Source of the DNA: Fidelibacterota bacterium
Lineage (GTDB): Bacteria; Pseudomonadota; Alphaproteobacteria; Rhodospirillales; Rhodospirillaceae
Direction: 5' to 3'
Assembly (NCBI GenBank): GCA_947476065.1
Contig: CANJPG010000018.1
Coordinates: 1 to 49,825, forward strand
Length of the DNA: 49,825 bases
Shown: one piece after another, positions 35,690 to 44,718 of the stretch
Layout of the letters: the number at the start of each line of letters is the position of its first letter
Numbering within the stretch: position 1 is the stretch's first letter
Notes under the pieces: generated by a model
Databases searched by the model: none
What the model was told of the DNA's origin: nothing
Seen by the model: only the letters and a program-made list of their open reading frames with translations
Translations under genes and position numbers: made by a program

Positions 35690-36887
35690 AGCGGTCATTG
35701 GCGACGCGGTGATTAGCGTCAGCAATCTGTCCAAATGCTACCAGATTTATGCGCGGCCGCATCACCGGCTGATGCAAAGCATTTTTCGCCGGCGAAAATA
35801 TTTCCGCGACTTCTGGGCCTTGCGCGACGTGTCGCTCGAGGTCAAACGCGGCGAAGTGCTGGGCATCATCGGTCGCAATGGCGCCGGCAAATCGACGCTA
35901 TTGCAGGCGATTTGCGGCACCGTCACGCCAAGCTCCGGCAGCATCACCGTAAACGGCCGGGTGGCAGCGCTGCTGGAACTGGGCGCGGGCTTCAATCCCG
36001 AGTTCAGCGGCCGCGAGAACGCCTATTTGAACGCGGCCCTATTGGGCATGACCCGGACCGAGATCGACGCCTGCTTCGACGACATCCTCGCCTTTGCTGA
36101 ACTCGAGGAATTCATCGACGAGCCCGTCAAAACCTATTCCAGCGGCATGTTCGTGCGCCTGGCCTTTGCCGTTGCCATCCACGTCAGCCCTGACATCTTG
36201 ATCATCGACGAGGCCTTGAGCGTCGGCGACATCGCCTTTCGCAACAAGTGCCTCGAACGGATTCAGGTGCTGGTGGCTAAAGGCGTGACCATTCTCTTTG
36301 TCACCCATGATATCAGCACGTTGCAGTTGCTGTGTTCTCGGGTGTTATGGCTCGACCACGGCCAGACGCGTGCGGTGGGCGACCCCATCCGCGTCTCCCA
36401 GGACTACTACGCCGACATGCTGGGCCATAAGGACCAGGCGCCGGCCCAGGCCTTTCCGGTGCAGCAGGAAACCGGCAAGGCCTTTTTTACCGACGTCCAG
36501 ATCAAGGGTGGCCGCGCTGGCGAATTCAAGCCCGGGGATCAATTGGACATCACGTTTTCCCTCGAGGCCAAACAGGACCTGGGTCCCGTTGTATTCAACG
36601 TCAGTATTTACCGCTCCGACGGCGACTGGGTGATCGGCCAGACCAGCCGCGACGTCGGCAAATACTGGAAAGCCGCCCAGGCGGGTGAAACATTGGCCGG
36701 CACCGTGCGTTTTGCACCCCTTAGCCTGGCACCCGGAGAGTACCGCGTCGCTGTCGGCGCCTGTTCCGCGGACTATACCTTATGCTATGCCCTTACCGAC
36801 CTGACGATGACCTTTGCCGTGCGTGCGCCTTATCCCACGTGGGGCAAGTTCATCCATCCCATCGAGTGGATCGGCAATGACGGCTAA
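35679..36887 (+). CDS. wzt: ABC polysaccharide exporter, ATPase with C-terminal glycan-binding-like domain
   Basis: 402 residues. Walker A G-R-N-G-A-G-K-S (65-72), signature Y-S-S-G-M (153-157), Walker B D-I-L-I-I-D-E (172-178) and H-loop His210 give a complete ATPase. After about residue 260 a beta-rich domain runs to the end, matching the Wzt C-terminal domain that in E. coli O8/O9a binds the capped non-reducing end of the O-polysaccharide and gates export. Its presence implies that this glycan carries a terminal modification. The gene overlaps both neighbours by 11 nt; the next encodes a double methyltransferase. Confidence 0.94.
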   Translation: MSSEAVIGDAVISVSNLSKCYQIYARPHHRLMQSIFRRRKYFRDFWALRDVSLEVKRGEVLGIIGRNGAGKSTLLQAICGTVTPSSGSITVNGRVAALLELGAGFNPEFSGRENAYLNAALLGMTRTEIDACFDDILAFAELEEFIDEPVKTYSSGMFVRLAFAVAIHVSPDILIIDEALSVGDIAFRNKCLERIQVLVAKGVTILFVTHDISTLQLLCSRVLWLDHGQTRAVGDPIRVSQDYYADMLGHKDQAPAQAFPVQQETGKAFFTDVQIKGGRAGEFKPGDQLDITFSLEAKQDLGPVVFNVSIYRSDGDWVIGQTSRDVGKYWKAAQAGETLAGTVRFAPLSLAPGEYRVAVGACSADYTLCYALTDLTMTFAVRAPYPTWGKFIHPIEWIGNDG

Positions 36888-38808
36888 CCCTCCTCCGGCT
36901 AACACCTGCCCCGTCTGCGGCGACGGCGCGCATCTGTCATTGCTGTGCCGGACTGACGGCGCGGATGTCTACGCCTGCGCCACATGCACTGCGGACCACG
37001 TTTTTCCCATGCCCGACGCGCGCGCGCTCAAGGCCTATTATGATCGGCGCGAATGGTTCGAAGGCGGCGAGAAAGGCGGCTACGAGAATTACGACGCGCA
37101 GACCGGCTGGTCGGTAGATTTAATGGACGCGATCCTGGCGCGCTGTGCGGGCAAAAGCGGTCTTTCAATACTGGATGTCGGCTGCGGCTACGGGACGCAT
37201 CTCGCCGCCGCCGCCAAATCGGGTTGGAAATGCTTTGGAGTGGAACCCTCCGCCCATGCGCGCGCTGTAGCCCAGGAGCGTCTGGGCGGCGAAGCTTATA
37301 TTGTCGAGAGCGCGTCCGATCTCATCCCGCACGAATTCGACGTTGTGCTAATGCTCGATGTCATCGAACACCTGCCGTCGCCGTACCCGACGTTCTACCA
37401 ATTGTTCTCCATCGGAGCGATCACGGCCAAGACACTGGTTGTCATCACCACGCCCAACGCCGGATCCGCCGCGGCCAAAAGCGATCCCGCCGCATGGCCG
37501 TACCGCCATCCGGCATCGCATCTCGTTCACTACACCGCCGGGGCTTTGGATCTGCTGCTGCGCCGTCTTCACTTTGAAGCTCCCGAGATCAAGGGCCTGA
37601 CCGAAGGCCCCGCCCCTAGCGACGATCTCGCCCATAGCGCCGGACTACTGGTCACCACGCAGGGCAGCGACTTCGCCGAATTCATGCGCGAGCGTTACGT
37701 CCCCGGCACATGGTCGAAGCTGGCTGAATACGAACATCTACCGCGCTACGCCCTGGCCAAGACCTTGGTGGATGGCAAGGCTGTGCTCGATTTCGGCTGC
37801 GGTACGGGTTATGGCGCCGCGCTGATGGCCGAAACCGCCGCCAGCGTCACCGGCCTTGATATCGACGCCGCCGCTTTGGCCTGGGCGCAGGAAAGCCACC
37901 GCAATCCGCATCTTGCGTTCCGGCGCCACGACGACCTGGGCGCCACGTTGCCTGACGCTTCCTTCGATCTCATCACCTGCTTTGAGATGATCGAGCACGT
38001 CGATTTCGCCACCCAGCAGGCCGCCGTCGCCAATATGGCGCGCCTGTTGCGCAACGACGGCCTCTTGCTCATCTCCACGCCCAATCCCGATGTCACTGCC
38101 CTTTACGGCGCCAATCCCTATCACCTGCGCGAGATGTCGGAAGCCGAGTTCCGCGATCTGCTCGGCCCGCATTTTCCGCATATCCGCATCCTGCGCCAAT
38201 TCGTGCGCGTGGGCATTGCCATCGACCAGGAGGACGCCGACGCGAGGCTAGTGCCCGGCGCAGTTGCCGACACTACCGCGCCCGAAACCAAGCCGCTGGC
38301 GTTCATCGCGCTGTGTTCGCGCCGCCCGGTGCCGGCCATTCCGAACCGCGTGCTCTTCGACCAAAACATCGACTTCATCGAACAGTTCATGTTGAAAGAG
38401 CAGGCGCTCAACAAAACCAAGCTCGAAGCCTACGAACGCGGCGAGCGGGCTCACAGCCTCGACGGGCAATTCAGGCGAGCGCTGTCGGAGCGCGATACTG
38501 CCCAAGCGGCGATCGTGAGTAAAACGCAGGAACTACACGAGAGTAAGCTCGAAATTATCGCGCGCACCAACGACCTGAATATCCTCGAACACCGCCGCCT
38601 CAATGAAAAAGGCGAGTACGAAGCCGCCTTGCAGGCTCTTGAGCACCGGCGCGCCAACGAACAGGCGGCAGCCGATGCGGCCTTTAGCGCGCTCCAGCGT
38701 ACACGCGAGGCCGAACATAACAGTCCCCGGTTCCTCGCAAGGCAGCTTTGGCGGGCGACGCGTGGACGCATCGGCGCCATCCTCGGCAGCCAGCCCAAGC
38801 GCGGATGA
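36877..38808 (+). CDS. Tandem methyltransferase with C-terminal coiled coil, candidate chain terminator
   Basis: 643 residues. An N-terminal zinc-ribbon-like pair C11-x2-C14 and C34-x2-C37 is followed by a first SAM methyltransferase domain (motif I L-D-V-G-C-G-Y-G at 99-106) and a second (motif I L-D-F-G-C-G-T-G at 304-311). From about 497 to 625 the sequence is charged and helical with Leu/Ala heptads, read as a coiled coil, ending in a basic amphipathic tail (about 623-640). The layout recalls WbdD, in which methyltransferase and kinase activities cap the O-chain and a coiled coil measures its length; here a second methyltransferase replaces the kinase. The order next to a Wzt with a glycan-binding domain fits a capping role. 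The domains are seen; the function is inferred. Alternatively each domain modifies a different sugar. Confidence 0.85.
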   Translation: MTANPPPANTCPVCGDGAHLSLLCRTDGADVYACATCTADHVFPMPDARALKAYYDRREWFEGGEKGGYENYDAQTGWSVDLMDAILARCAGKSGLSILDVGCGYGTHLAAAAKSGWKCFGVEPSAHARAVAQERLGGEAYIVESASDLIPHEFDVVLMLDVIEHLPSPYPTFYQLFSIGAITAKTLVVITTPNAGSAAAKSDPAAWPYRHPASHLVHYTAGALDLLLRRLHFEAPEIKGLTEGPAPSDDLAHSAGLLVTTQGSDFAEFMRERYVPGTWSKLAEYEHLPRYALAKTLVDGKAVLDFGCGTGYGAALMAETAASVTGLDIDAAALAWAQESHRNPHLAFRRHDDLGATLPDASFDLITCFEMIEHVDFATQQAAVANMARLLRNDGLLLISTPNPDVTALYGANPYHLREMSEAEFRDLLGPHFPHIRILRQFVRVGIAIDQEDADARLVPGAVADTTAPETKPLAFIALCSRRPVPAIPNRVLFDQNIDFIEQFMLKEQALNKTKLEAYERGERAHSLDGQFRRALSERDTAQAAIVSKTQELHESKLEIIARTNDLNILEHRRLNEKGEYEAALQALEHRRANEQAAADAAFSALQRTREAEHNSPRFLARQLWRATRGRIGAILGSQPKRG

Positions 38809-39779
38809 GCATGACTACCGCCCCAAGCGCGGATGCCGCGCACTCCTATTATTGTTCCCTCGTCATTCCGACCAAGGACGGCGGCCCGCTGTTCAAGCGC
38901 GTGATTGCCGGCCTCCAGGCCCAAGCCCGTTGGAAAGACGTGGAGTTCATCATCGTCGACTCCCAGTCGAGTGACGACACGGTCGAAACGGCGCGCGCCG
39001 CCGGCGCCAAAATCTTCACCATACCCGCCGCGCAATTCAATCACGGCGCCACGCGCGACTACGCCATCTCACAGGCCAGCAGTAATTTCGTCGTGCTGAT
39101 GGTCCAGGACGCGGTGCCCAGCGATGCAGACACCATTGAAAAGCTGGTTGAAACGCTGCGCGAAGACAACGTCGCGGGCGTCTATGCCCGCCAGATCCCG
39201 CAGCCCGATGCCGACGTGATCACCGCGCGCAACCTCAATATCCATCTGACCGGCCGCATGGAGCGCGACGTACATATCCTGAAGGACAAGGCCGCCTATG
39301 ACGCCATGTCGCCGATGGAAAAATATATCTTCAGCAATTTTGATAACGTGTGTTCCGCGCTGCGCAAGGATGTCTGGGCCCAGGAGCGCTTCGGCCGCAT
39401 CAATTTCGGCGAGGATATCGACTGGTCTGAGCGCGTGCTCAAGCGCGGCCACAAGATCGTCTATGAGCCGGCCGCCGCCGTCATCCATTCTCACGACCGG
39501 CCCATGAGTTATGAATATAAGCGGGCCTACGTCTGTCACCGTAAGCTGGTCCGGCAGTTCGGGTTGCGCGTCATCCCCACGGGGGCTGCCGCTTTGCACG
39601 GCTGGTACCACCTGACCAAAAGCGACATGAAATACATCGCCCGCACCGAACAGAACGTCGACCGCAAGATCGGTCTCCTGCTGCGAACCCCGTTCCTCAA
39701 CCTCCTGCGCATGTTCGGTCAGTTCCATGCCGTGCGCGACGAGGATCTCGGCGCGGTAAAATCCGTACGCGGCGTTTGA
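38805..39779 (+). CDS. Glycosyltransferase family 2, rhamnosyltransferase-like
   Basis: 324 residues from ATG 38805 (ATGA overlap with the previous gene). L-V-I-P-T-K-D-G-G (about 18-26), I-V-D-S-Q-S-S-D (50-57) and the F-N-H-G-A-T-R-D-Y-A motif (about 78-87) are typical of rhamnosyltransferases. A charged C-terminal part (H-S-H-D-R-P-M-S-Y) follows. It probably adds rhamnose from dTDP-L-rhamnose to the growing lipid-linked chain. The stop overlaps the GT4 start by TGATG. Confidence 0.9.
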   Translation: MSMTTAPSADAAHSYYCSLVIPTKDGGPLFKRVIAGLQAQARWKDVEFIIVDSQSSDDTVETARAAGAKIFTIPAAQFNHGATRDYAISQASSNFVVLMVQDAVPSDADTIEKLVETLREDNVAGVYARQIPQPDADVITARNLNIHLTGRMERDVHILKDKAAYDAMSPMEKYIFSNFDNVCSALRKDVWAQERFGRINFGEDIDWSERVLKRGHKIVYEPAAAVIHSHDRPMSYEYKRAYVCHRKLVRQFGLRVIPTGAAALHGWYHLTKSDMKYIARTEQNVDRKIGLLLRTPFLNLLRMFGQFHAVRDEDLGAVKSVRGV

Positions 39780-41560
39780 TGAAAATCCTGCTGACCGTTC
39801 ACCAGTTTTTCCCCAACTACTTTTCGGGGACGGAAGTGCTGACCTATAGCGTCGCCAAAGAGCTGTTGCGGCGCGGGCACGAGGTTGCAGTACTGACCGG
39901 CTTCCCCGCGCAGCGCCAGCTGGACGATGCCGAGCGTTTCGATGAATACGACCTCGAGGGCCTGCAGATCTTTCGCTTCCACCACGCCTTCGTGCCCATG
40001 GGCGAGCAAAATGTCCTCACGGAACTGGAATACGACAATCATCTGGCGGCCCAGTACTTCGCAGAAATCATTACCCGCTTCAAACCAGACGTAATCCACT
40101 TCTTCCATTTGAGCCGCCTGGGCGGCGCCTTGATCGACGTGACGGTCGGGGCCGGCATACCGGCGTATTACACGCCAACCGACTTCTGGTCAGTCTGCCC
40201 GACGTCACAATTGCTGTTGCATGGAGGCAAAGTCTGCCCGGGACCTTCGCGCTACGCCGGCAACTGCGTCAAGCACGTGGGCGAACTCACCCGCGGTAAA
40301 CGCGTGCGGCACGTGACACGTTTGGTGCCCGACGCCGTCGCCGATGTGCTCGTGAAACTCACCGTCGACAACATCCTGCCGCCCTACCCGCTCAGCCACG
40401 AAATCGCAGCTATGTCGCGGCGTAAAGACTTCCTGGTCTCCCGCGTCAACTGGCTGCACGGCGTCGTCTCGCCGACCAAGCTGATGACCGGCGTGCTGCT
40501 GCACAACGGCGTCGACGAGCGCCTGATCATCAGTTCCGGGTACGGCATCGACATTGCTGGTTATGGCATCGCGCCGCCGGAGGTGAAAAACGACGAGGAG
40601 CTGGTAGTCGGATTTATTGGCACCCTCGCGCCGCACAAGGGATGCCACGTCCTGATCGAGGCCTTCCGGCGTTTGCCACCAGGTGCCGCACGATTGAAGA
40701 TCTACGGCAATCCGGCCGATTTCCCCGACTACTATGCCAGCCTGCAAAAGCGCGCCGGCGACGCACCCAACATCGACTTCTGCGGCACCTTCCCAAACGG
40801 CGAAATCGGCGCCGTTCTGGCAGGTGTGCATGTGCTCGTGGTGCCGTCGCTGTGGTACGAGAACGCGCCGCTGGTGGTGTATTCGGCCCTGGCCGCGAAA
40901 CGCCCGGTCATTGTCTCCGACTTCCCTGGCCTGTCCGAGACCATCAAGCAGGACTGGAACGGCATGGTCTTCGCGCCCGGAGACGTGGCCGCACTACACG
41001 GCTGTCTCGCCCGTCTGGTGGGGGAAAGCGGATTGCTGGCCCAGCTCAGTTCCAATTGCCGACCGCCGAAGTCGAGCGTGGAATATGTCGACGAGCTTCT
41101 GGCCCTTTACGCCAAAGGCGCGCCGGCTGAACTGGCTGGGCGTGCCCACCATGGCTTGCAGAGCTTTAGCCCCCTGAAGCGCAGCGATAAACGCGGCTCG
41201 CTCTCGGGCTGGGCTGTCATCGGACTCGCCGGTCCGACGCGGGTCTGCTTGCGCAGTGGCGACCGAACCCTCGGCGAAACCACCCGCTTCCTGCCGCGGT
41301 TCGATGTGCGAGACGGACTGCGCAAGGGCGGCGCCAATACCAAAGTCAGCAACTTTGGTTTTGTGATAAAGTTGCCTGAAGGCATCGACCGCGCCCAGGC
41401 GGCGCTGCATGTCGAGGGCCCGGATGGCCGAACGCTCTCCGTCGGCCTCGGGGACCTGACCTGCGGCGCGTCCAAGCACCTGGGCGGCGGCGATTACATC
41501 GCAATCGACAGCGAGCGGCTTATATGGCAAGCCGGAGCGGCACACAGCGCAACCCCGTAA
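39779..41560 (+). CDS. Glycosyltransferase family 4 with a C-terminal beta domain
   Basis: 593 residues from ATG 39779. GT-B enzyme: N-domain to about 270 (F-F-P-N-Y-F-S-G-T-E near 9-18), donor domain with G-F-I-G-T-L-A-P-H-K-G near 276-286 and S-L-W-Y-E-N-A-P-L-V-V from about 357. An extra domain of about 120 residues (from about 470, G-S-L-S-G-W-A-V) is rich in strands and ends with D-L-T-C-G. It resembles the small beta domains fused to other surface-glycan glycosyltransferases and may bind glycan. A cysteine-bearing insert (C-P-G-P-S-R-Y-A-G-N-C) lies near 152-162. Acceptor and donor unknown. Confidence 0.88.
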   Translation: MKILLTVHQFFPNYFSGTEVLTYSVAKELLRRGHEVAVLTGFPAQRQLDDAERFDEYDLEGLQIFRFHHAFVPMGEQNVLTELEYDNHLAAQYFAEIITRFKPDVIHFFHLSRLGGALIDVTVGAGIPAYYTPTDFWSVCPTSQLLLHGGKVCPGPSRYAGNCVKHVGELTRGKRVRHVTRLVPDAVADVLVKLTVDNILPPYPLSHEIAAMSRRKDFLVSRVNWLHGVVSPTKLMTGVLLHNGVDERLIISSGYGIDIAGYGIAPPEVKNDEELVVGFIGTLAPHKGCHVLIEAFRRLPPGAARLKIYGNPADFPDYYASLQKRAGDAPNIDFCGTFPNGEIGAVLAGVHVLVVPSLWYENAPLVVYSALAAKRPVIVSDFPGLSETIKQDWNGMVFAPGDVAALHGCLARLVGESGLLAQLSSNCRPPKSSVEYVDELLALYAKGAPAELAGRAHHGLQSFSPLKRSDKRGSLSGWAVIGLAGPTRVCLRSGDRTLGETTRFLPRFDVRDGLRKGGANTKVSNFGFVIKLPEGIDRAQAALHVEGPDGRTLSVGLGDLTCGASKHLGGGDYIAIDSERLIWQAGAAHSATP

Positions 41561-41572
41561 GGGCCGTTTACT

Positions 41573-42538
41573 ATGCCGGCAGTGACAGCACCACGATGCC
41601 TGGTCTTGGGAGGCAAGGGCTTTATCGGCTCTCACCTCATCGACGCCCTGCTGCGTGAGGGACTCGCGGTCAAAGCCTTCGACCGTGCCAACATTCCGCC
41701 CCTGAACGACGCCGCGACGGCTGCGCGCGTACAATGGATCGACGGCGACTTCACCAGCGATGCCAATGTGGGCGCGGCCCTCGTGGACAGCGACGTCGTG
41801 TATCATCTGGTCTCGACGACCCTGCCGCAGTCCTCCAACGCCGATCCGGTCTTCGACGTGGAAACCAACGTCGCCGGCACGATCCGGATGCTGAATCATG
41901 CCGTGCGCCATGGCGTGAAGAAGGTCGTGTTCATTTCGTCGGGCGGAACCGTCTACGGCATCCCGCGCCATGTTCCCATCGGTGAGGACCACCCCACCAA
42001 TCCCATAAGCTCGTACGGCATCACCAAGCTCGCCATCGAGAAGTACCTGCATCTGTACCGCACGTTGCACGGTCTTGATTACACGGTCCTGCGACTGTCC
42101 AATCCTTTCGGCGAACGCCAGCGCATTCAGGCGAGCCAAGGCGCGGTCGCGGTCTTCATGGGCAAGGTGTTGCGCGGCGAGACCATCGAGATATGGGGCG
42201 ATGGCTCGGTGGTGCGCGACTACATCTATATCGGCGATGTGGCCAAAGCCATGGTCGCCGCCGGAACCTATGGCGGCGACGAGCACACGTTCAATATCGG
42301 CTCTGGCGCCGGCCAAAGCCTCAACGACATCCTGGACGGCATAGAGCAGGTGACGGGCCGTAAGGCCAACCGCCGCTACACCGCCGCCCGCGCCTTTGAC
42401 GTGCCTGTCAGTGTGCTGGCCATCGACCGCGCCAAAGCCGCCTTGAACTGGTCGCCGGCGACGCCATTTCTGGAAGGCCTGCGCCGCCTGATGGCCTCCA
42501 TGCAGGCCGAGGCGCCGCAACCATCAGCCAAGCCATGA
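41573..42538 (+). CDS. NAD-dependent sugar epimerase/dehydratase (GalE-like)
   Basis: 321 residues, extended SDR. G-G-K-G-F-I-G-S at 13-20 binds NAD, the catalytic Tyr148/Lys152 pair is in Y-G-I-T-K, and D-G-S-V-V-R-D-Y-I-Y lies near 212-221. Most like UDP-glucose/UDP-N-acetylglucosamine 4-epimerases, so it may supply UDP-galactose or a related sugar to the glycan. The exact substrate cannot be told. Coupled to the membrane protein downstream by ATGA (42535-42538). Confidence 0.88.
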   Translation: MPAVTAPRCLVLGGKGFIGSHLIDALLREGLAVKAFDRANIPPLNDAATAARVQWIDGDFTSDANVGAALVDSDVVYHLVSTTLPQSSNADPVFDVETNVAGTIRMLNHAVRHGVKKVVFISSGGTVYGIPRHVPIGEDHPTNPISSYGITKLAIEKYLHLYRTLHGLDYTVLRLSNPFGERQRIQASQGAVAVFMGKVLRGETIEIWGDGSVVRDYIYIGDVAKAMVAAGTYGGDEHTFNIGSGAGQSLNDILDGIEQVTGRKANRRYTAARAFDVPVSVLAIDRAKAALNWSPATPFLEGLRRLMASMQAEAPQPSAKP

Positions 42539-44718
42539 CACGTCTCGGCAAGGTTGCGCCGCTGGCGGTGACTGCCCTGTGGCTGGGCATTATCGCGCTC
42601 GGCCTGGCTCTGGCAGCGCGCGTAGCAACAGAGCCGCCGGTCTGGGACGCGCTGTCCTACGTTCAAAAAGCCTTTGGCTTCTGGCGGGCGGTTGCCACGC
42701 GCGACTTAGTAAATCCCTTCGACCTGCCGATGACCCTGCGCCCGCCGGGCACGATCCTGATGTCTTATCCGTTCGGCTGGTCGGATGACTTTCGCTGGTT
42801 TTACTTCCGCTCCTGTTTCATTCCGGTCGTGCTGTTTGCCGGCGCGGTATATATCGCGGGCTGGTCCCGCCGCCTGACGCCCGCCGGCCATTGGGTGCTG
42901 GCCGCCCTGGCCTTGGCGCTCTGCGGCATGCCGATCCTCTATCAATTCCAGTCGAACGAAGACTTGCTGATCACCGTAAACTGGGGCCTGGTCGATGGGT
43001 TCCTTGGGGGTGTCGCGGCCGTGTCCGTAGCCGCCGCGCTCCGCAGCGTGACAGCGCGCTCCGTGGGCTGGGCCCTTGTCGCCGCAATTGCCGCCGGCTT
43101 CAGTCTTTGGATCAAGCCATCAGGCCTCGGCGTGATGGCCATCGTCGGCGTGGCCTGGCTGATGCTCGCTTTGTCGTCCGTGCAATGGAAACTCGCGGCC
43201 CTCAGGGACGACGCTGCTTTCCGGCGGTTCGTCGTATTCGGGCTGATCGGGGCGGTCCTTATGTACGCCGGTGCCGTAGGCTTGGCGTTTACGTCTGAAT
43301 ACTTCTCGGCCGATAACATCGCCTTCGGCCGACGCGCCCTCGAAGTGCTCGAGACCGAATATAATTCGCAGGTTTTACTTGGTTTGCTGGGCGCGCTTGT
43401 CCGGGCGAGCTTCGGCTACATGGTGCCGCTGCTTGTCGTCATCGGGCTCGTGGCCGCCGGCAGTGACCGTTCGGCCAGAGGGGCTGCGGGCGCAGCGCTC
43501 CTCAGTCTTGTCGCTGGCTCATGGTTCTGGCTGGGCCAGACCGACGCCACACAGATTAGATATTTCCTGCCCTTTGGCGTGGCCGCCTTCATTTTGCTCG
43601 TGCCCGCCTTGCTGCGATGGGCCGAAGCCGCACGACACCGCGCCACTTATATAGGCGCCGGCATCACCGTTCTTCCGACACTCGCGGTGACGATATTGCT
43701 GCTGAGCCCATCGCCGCCGCAGTCTTGGCAACGGGCTATGGGCATCAATCTCCACGCCAACAATTTCGCCGCGGAGAATCGCCTCGCCTCCGATCTGCTG
43801 ACGCGCCTGAAGGACGAAGGCCGCAAGACGGCTTTCGTGTATCTGCCGGGAACGCCCGCCAGCCTGCGCAACCTCGAGGCCGTCTGGGACTATGCCAAGG
43901 TCACGCGGCCCGATCTGCCCCAGGTCACCGCCATGATCCCCACCGATTGGCAGCACCTTTCCACCGTACGCGCCGAGGACCTGCTGCGCTGCGACTTTAT
44001 TGCGGTGGAGGCGCTGCGTGACATGGCCGCGCGCGACAAAATCCTCGCACAACACGATGTTCCCGACTTTTCGTCGCTCATCCAGCTGATGGCCGCCTGG
44101 ATGTCCACTCTGGACGAAGCCGACGGCGTGGCGGTCGCTGCGGTGACGCCACGCATGAAGCTGCTGCGCATCACGCATCGCGGGCAGTTTGAAGCCGCTT
44201 TGGCCCGCATCGAGCACACCTATACTCTTCCCGCGGTCTATCACGATGCCAATCCGCAGCGCTGGTGGTCGGCGGATGAATTGACCGCCCGCAGCATTCA
44301 GCCTGCTCCCTCGACCGACATCGTATTCCACGCGCCGGGCAAAACCGATGTCGTCCGGTCCGTGCAAGCCATTGAAGCGTCGCAGACCGATCAGGGCTTT
44401 CGCGCATCATTCTGGCTGGAATCCGGCCCCGGTGATACCGAGCCGGGCCCTTGGTATCTGTTCGTGCATCTGGTCGATGGCGCCGGCAATATCTTGGCCA
44501 ACGCGCAGACCGAGCTGCTGTCAGGCGACAGTCCGTCGGCGGATAGACCCTTGCGCTACTACACCATCACCTACCCGGCGCGGGCGCCGGGTACAGCGGC
44601 GCTGGCGTTCGGGATTTTCAAGATCAACACGCCTAATCTGGATTTTCTGGTGGCCGAGGGCGGCCAGCGCGACTGGCAGGACCAACGCGTTATTGTGCCG
44701 CTGCCCGCTTCTCAATAA
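42535..44718 (+). CDS. GT-C-like polytopic membrane glycosyltransferase
   Basis: 727 residues. About ten membrane helices in the first 400 residues, then a soluble C-terminal part of about 320 residues with a late beta-rich section (about 590-720). The first periplasmic loop holds Asp38 in P-P-V-W-D-A-L-S-Y, the place of the catalytic Asp in GT39/ArnT-like GT-C enzymes, which transfer sugars from polyprenyl phosphate on the periplasmic side. A polyprenyl-P-sugar synthase-like GT2 is encoded in the facing operon and could supply the donor. Last gene of the plus-strand operon; its 3' end overlaps the convergent methyltransferase by 29 bp. Confidence 0.7.
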   Translation: MTRLGKVAPLAVTALWLGIIALGLALAARVATEPPVWDALSYVQKAFGFWRAVATRDLVNPFDLPMTLRPPGTILMSYPFGWSDDFRWFYFRSCFIPVVLFAGAVYIAGWSRRLTPAGHWVLAALALALCGMPILYQFQSNEDLLITVNWGLVDGFLGGVAAVSVAAALRSVTARSVGWALVAAIAAGFSLWIKPSGLGVMAIVGVAWLMLALSSVQWKLAALRDDAAFRRFVVFGLIGAVLMYAGAVGLAFTSEYFSADNIAFGRRALEVLETEYNSQVLLGLLGALVRASFGYMVPLLVVIGLVAAGSDRSARGAAGAALLSLVAGSWFWLGQTDATQIRYFLPFGVAAFILLVPALLRWAEAARHRATYIGAGITVLPTLAVTILLLSPSPPQSWQRAMGINLHANNFAAENRLASDLLTRLKDEGRKTAFVYLPGTPASLRNLEAVWDYAKVTRPDLPQVTAMIPTDWQHLSTVRAEDLLRCDFIAVEALRDMAARDKILAQHDVPDFSSLIQLMAAWMSTLDEADGVAVAAVTPRMKLLRITHRGQFEAALARIEHTYTLPAVYHDANPQRWWSADELTARSIQPAPSTDIVFHAPGKTDVVRSVQAIEASQTDQGFRASFWLESGPGDTEPGPWYLFVHLVDGAGNILANAQTELLSGDSPSADRPLRYYTITYPARAPGTAALAFGIFKINTPNLDFLVAEGGQRDWQDQRVIVPLPASQ

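Noticed and set aside
40994-42520. Minus-strand frame (508 residues) opposite the GT4 and epimerase genes
   Set aside because: Shadow of two well-supported genes; composition is typical of antisense GC-rich frames.
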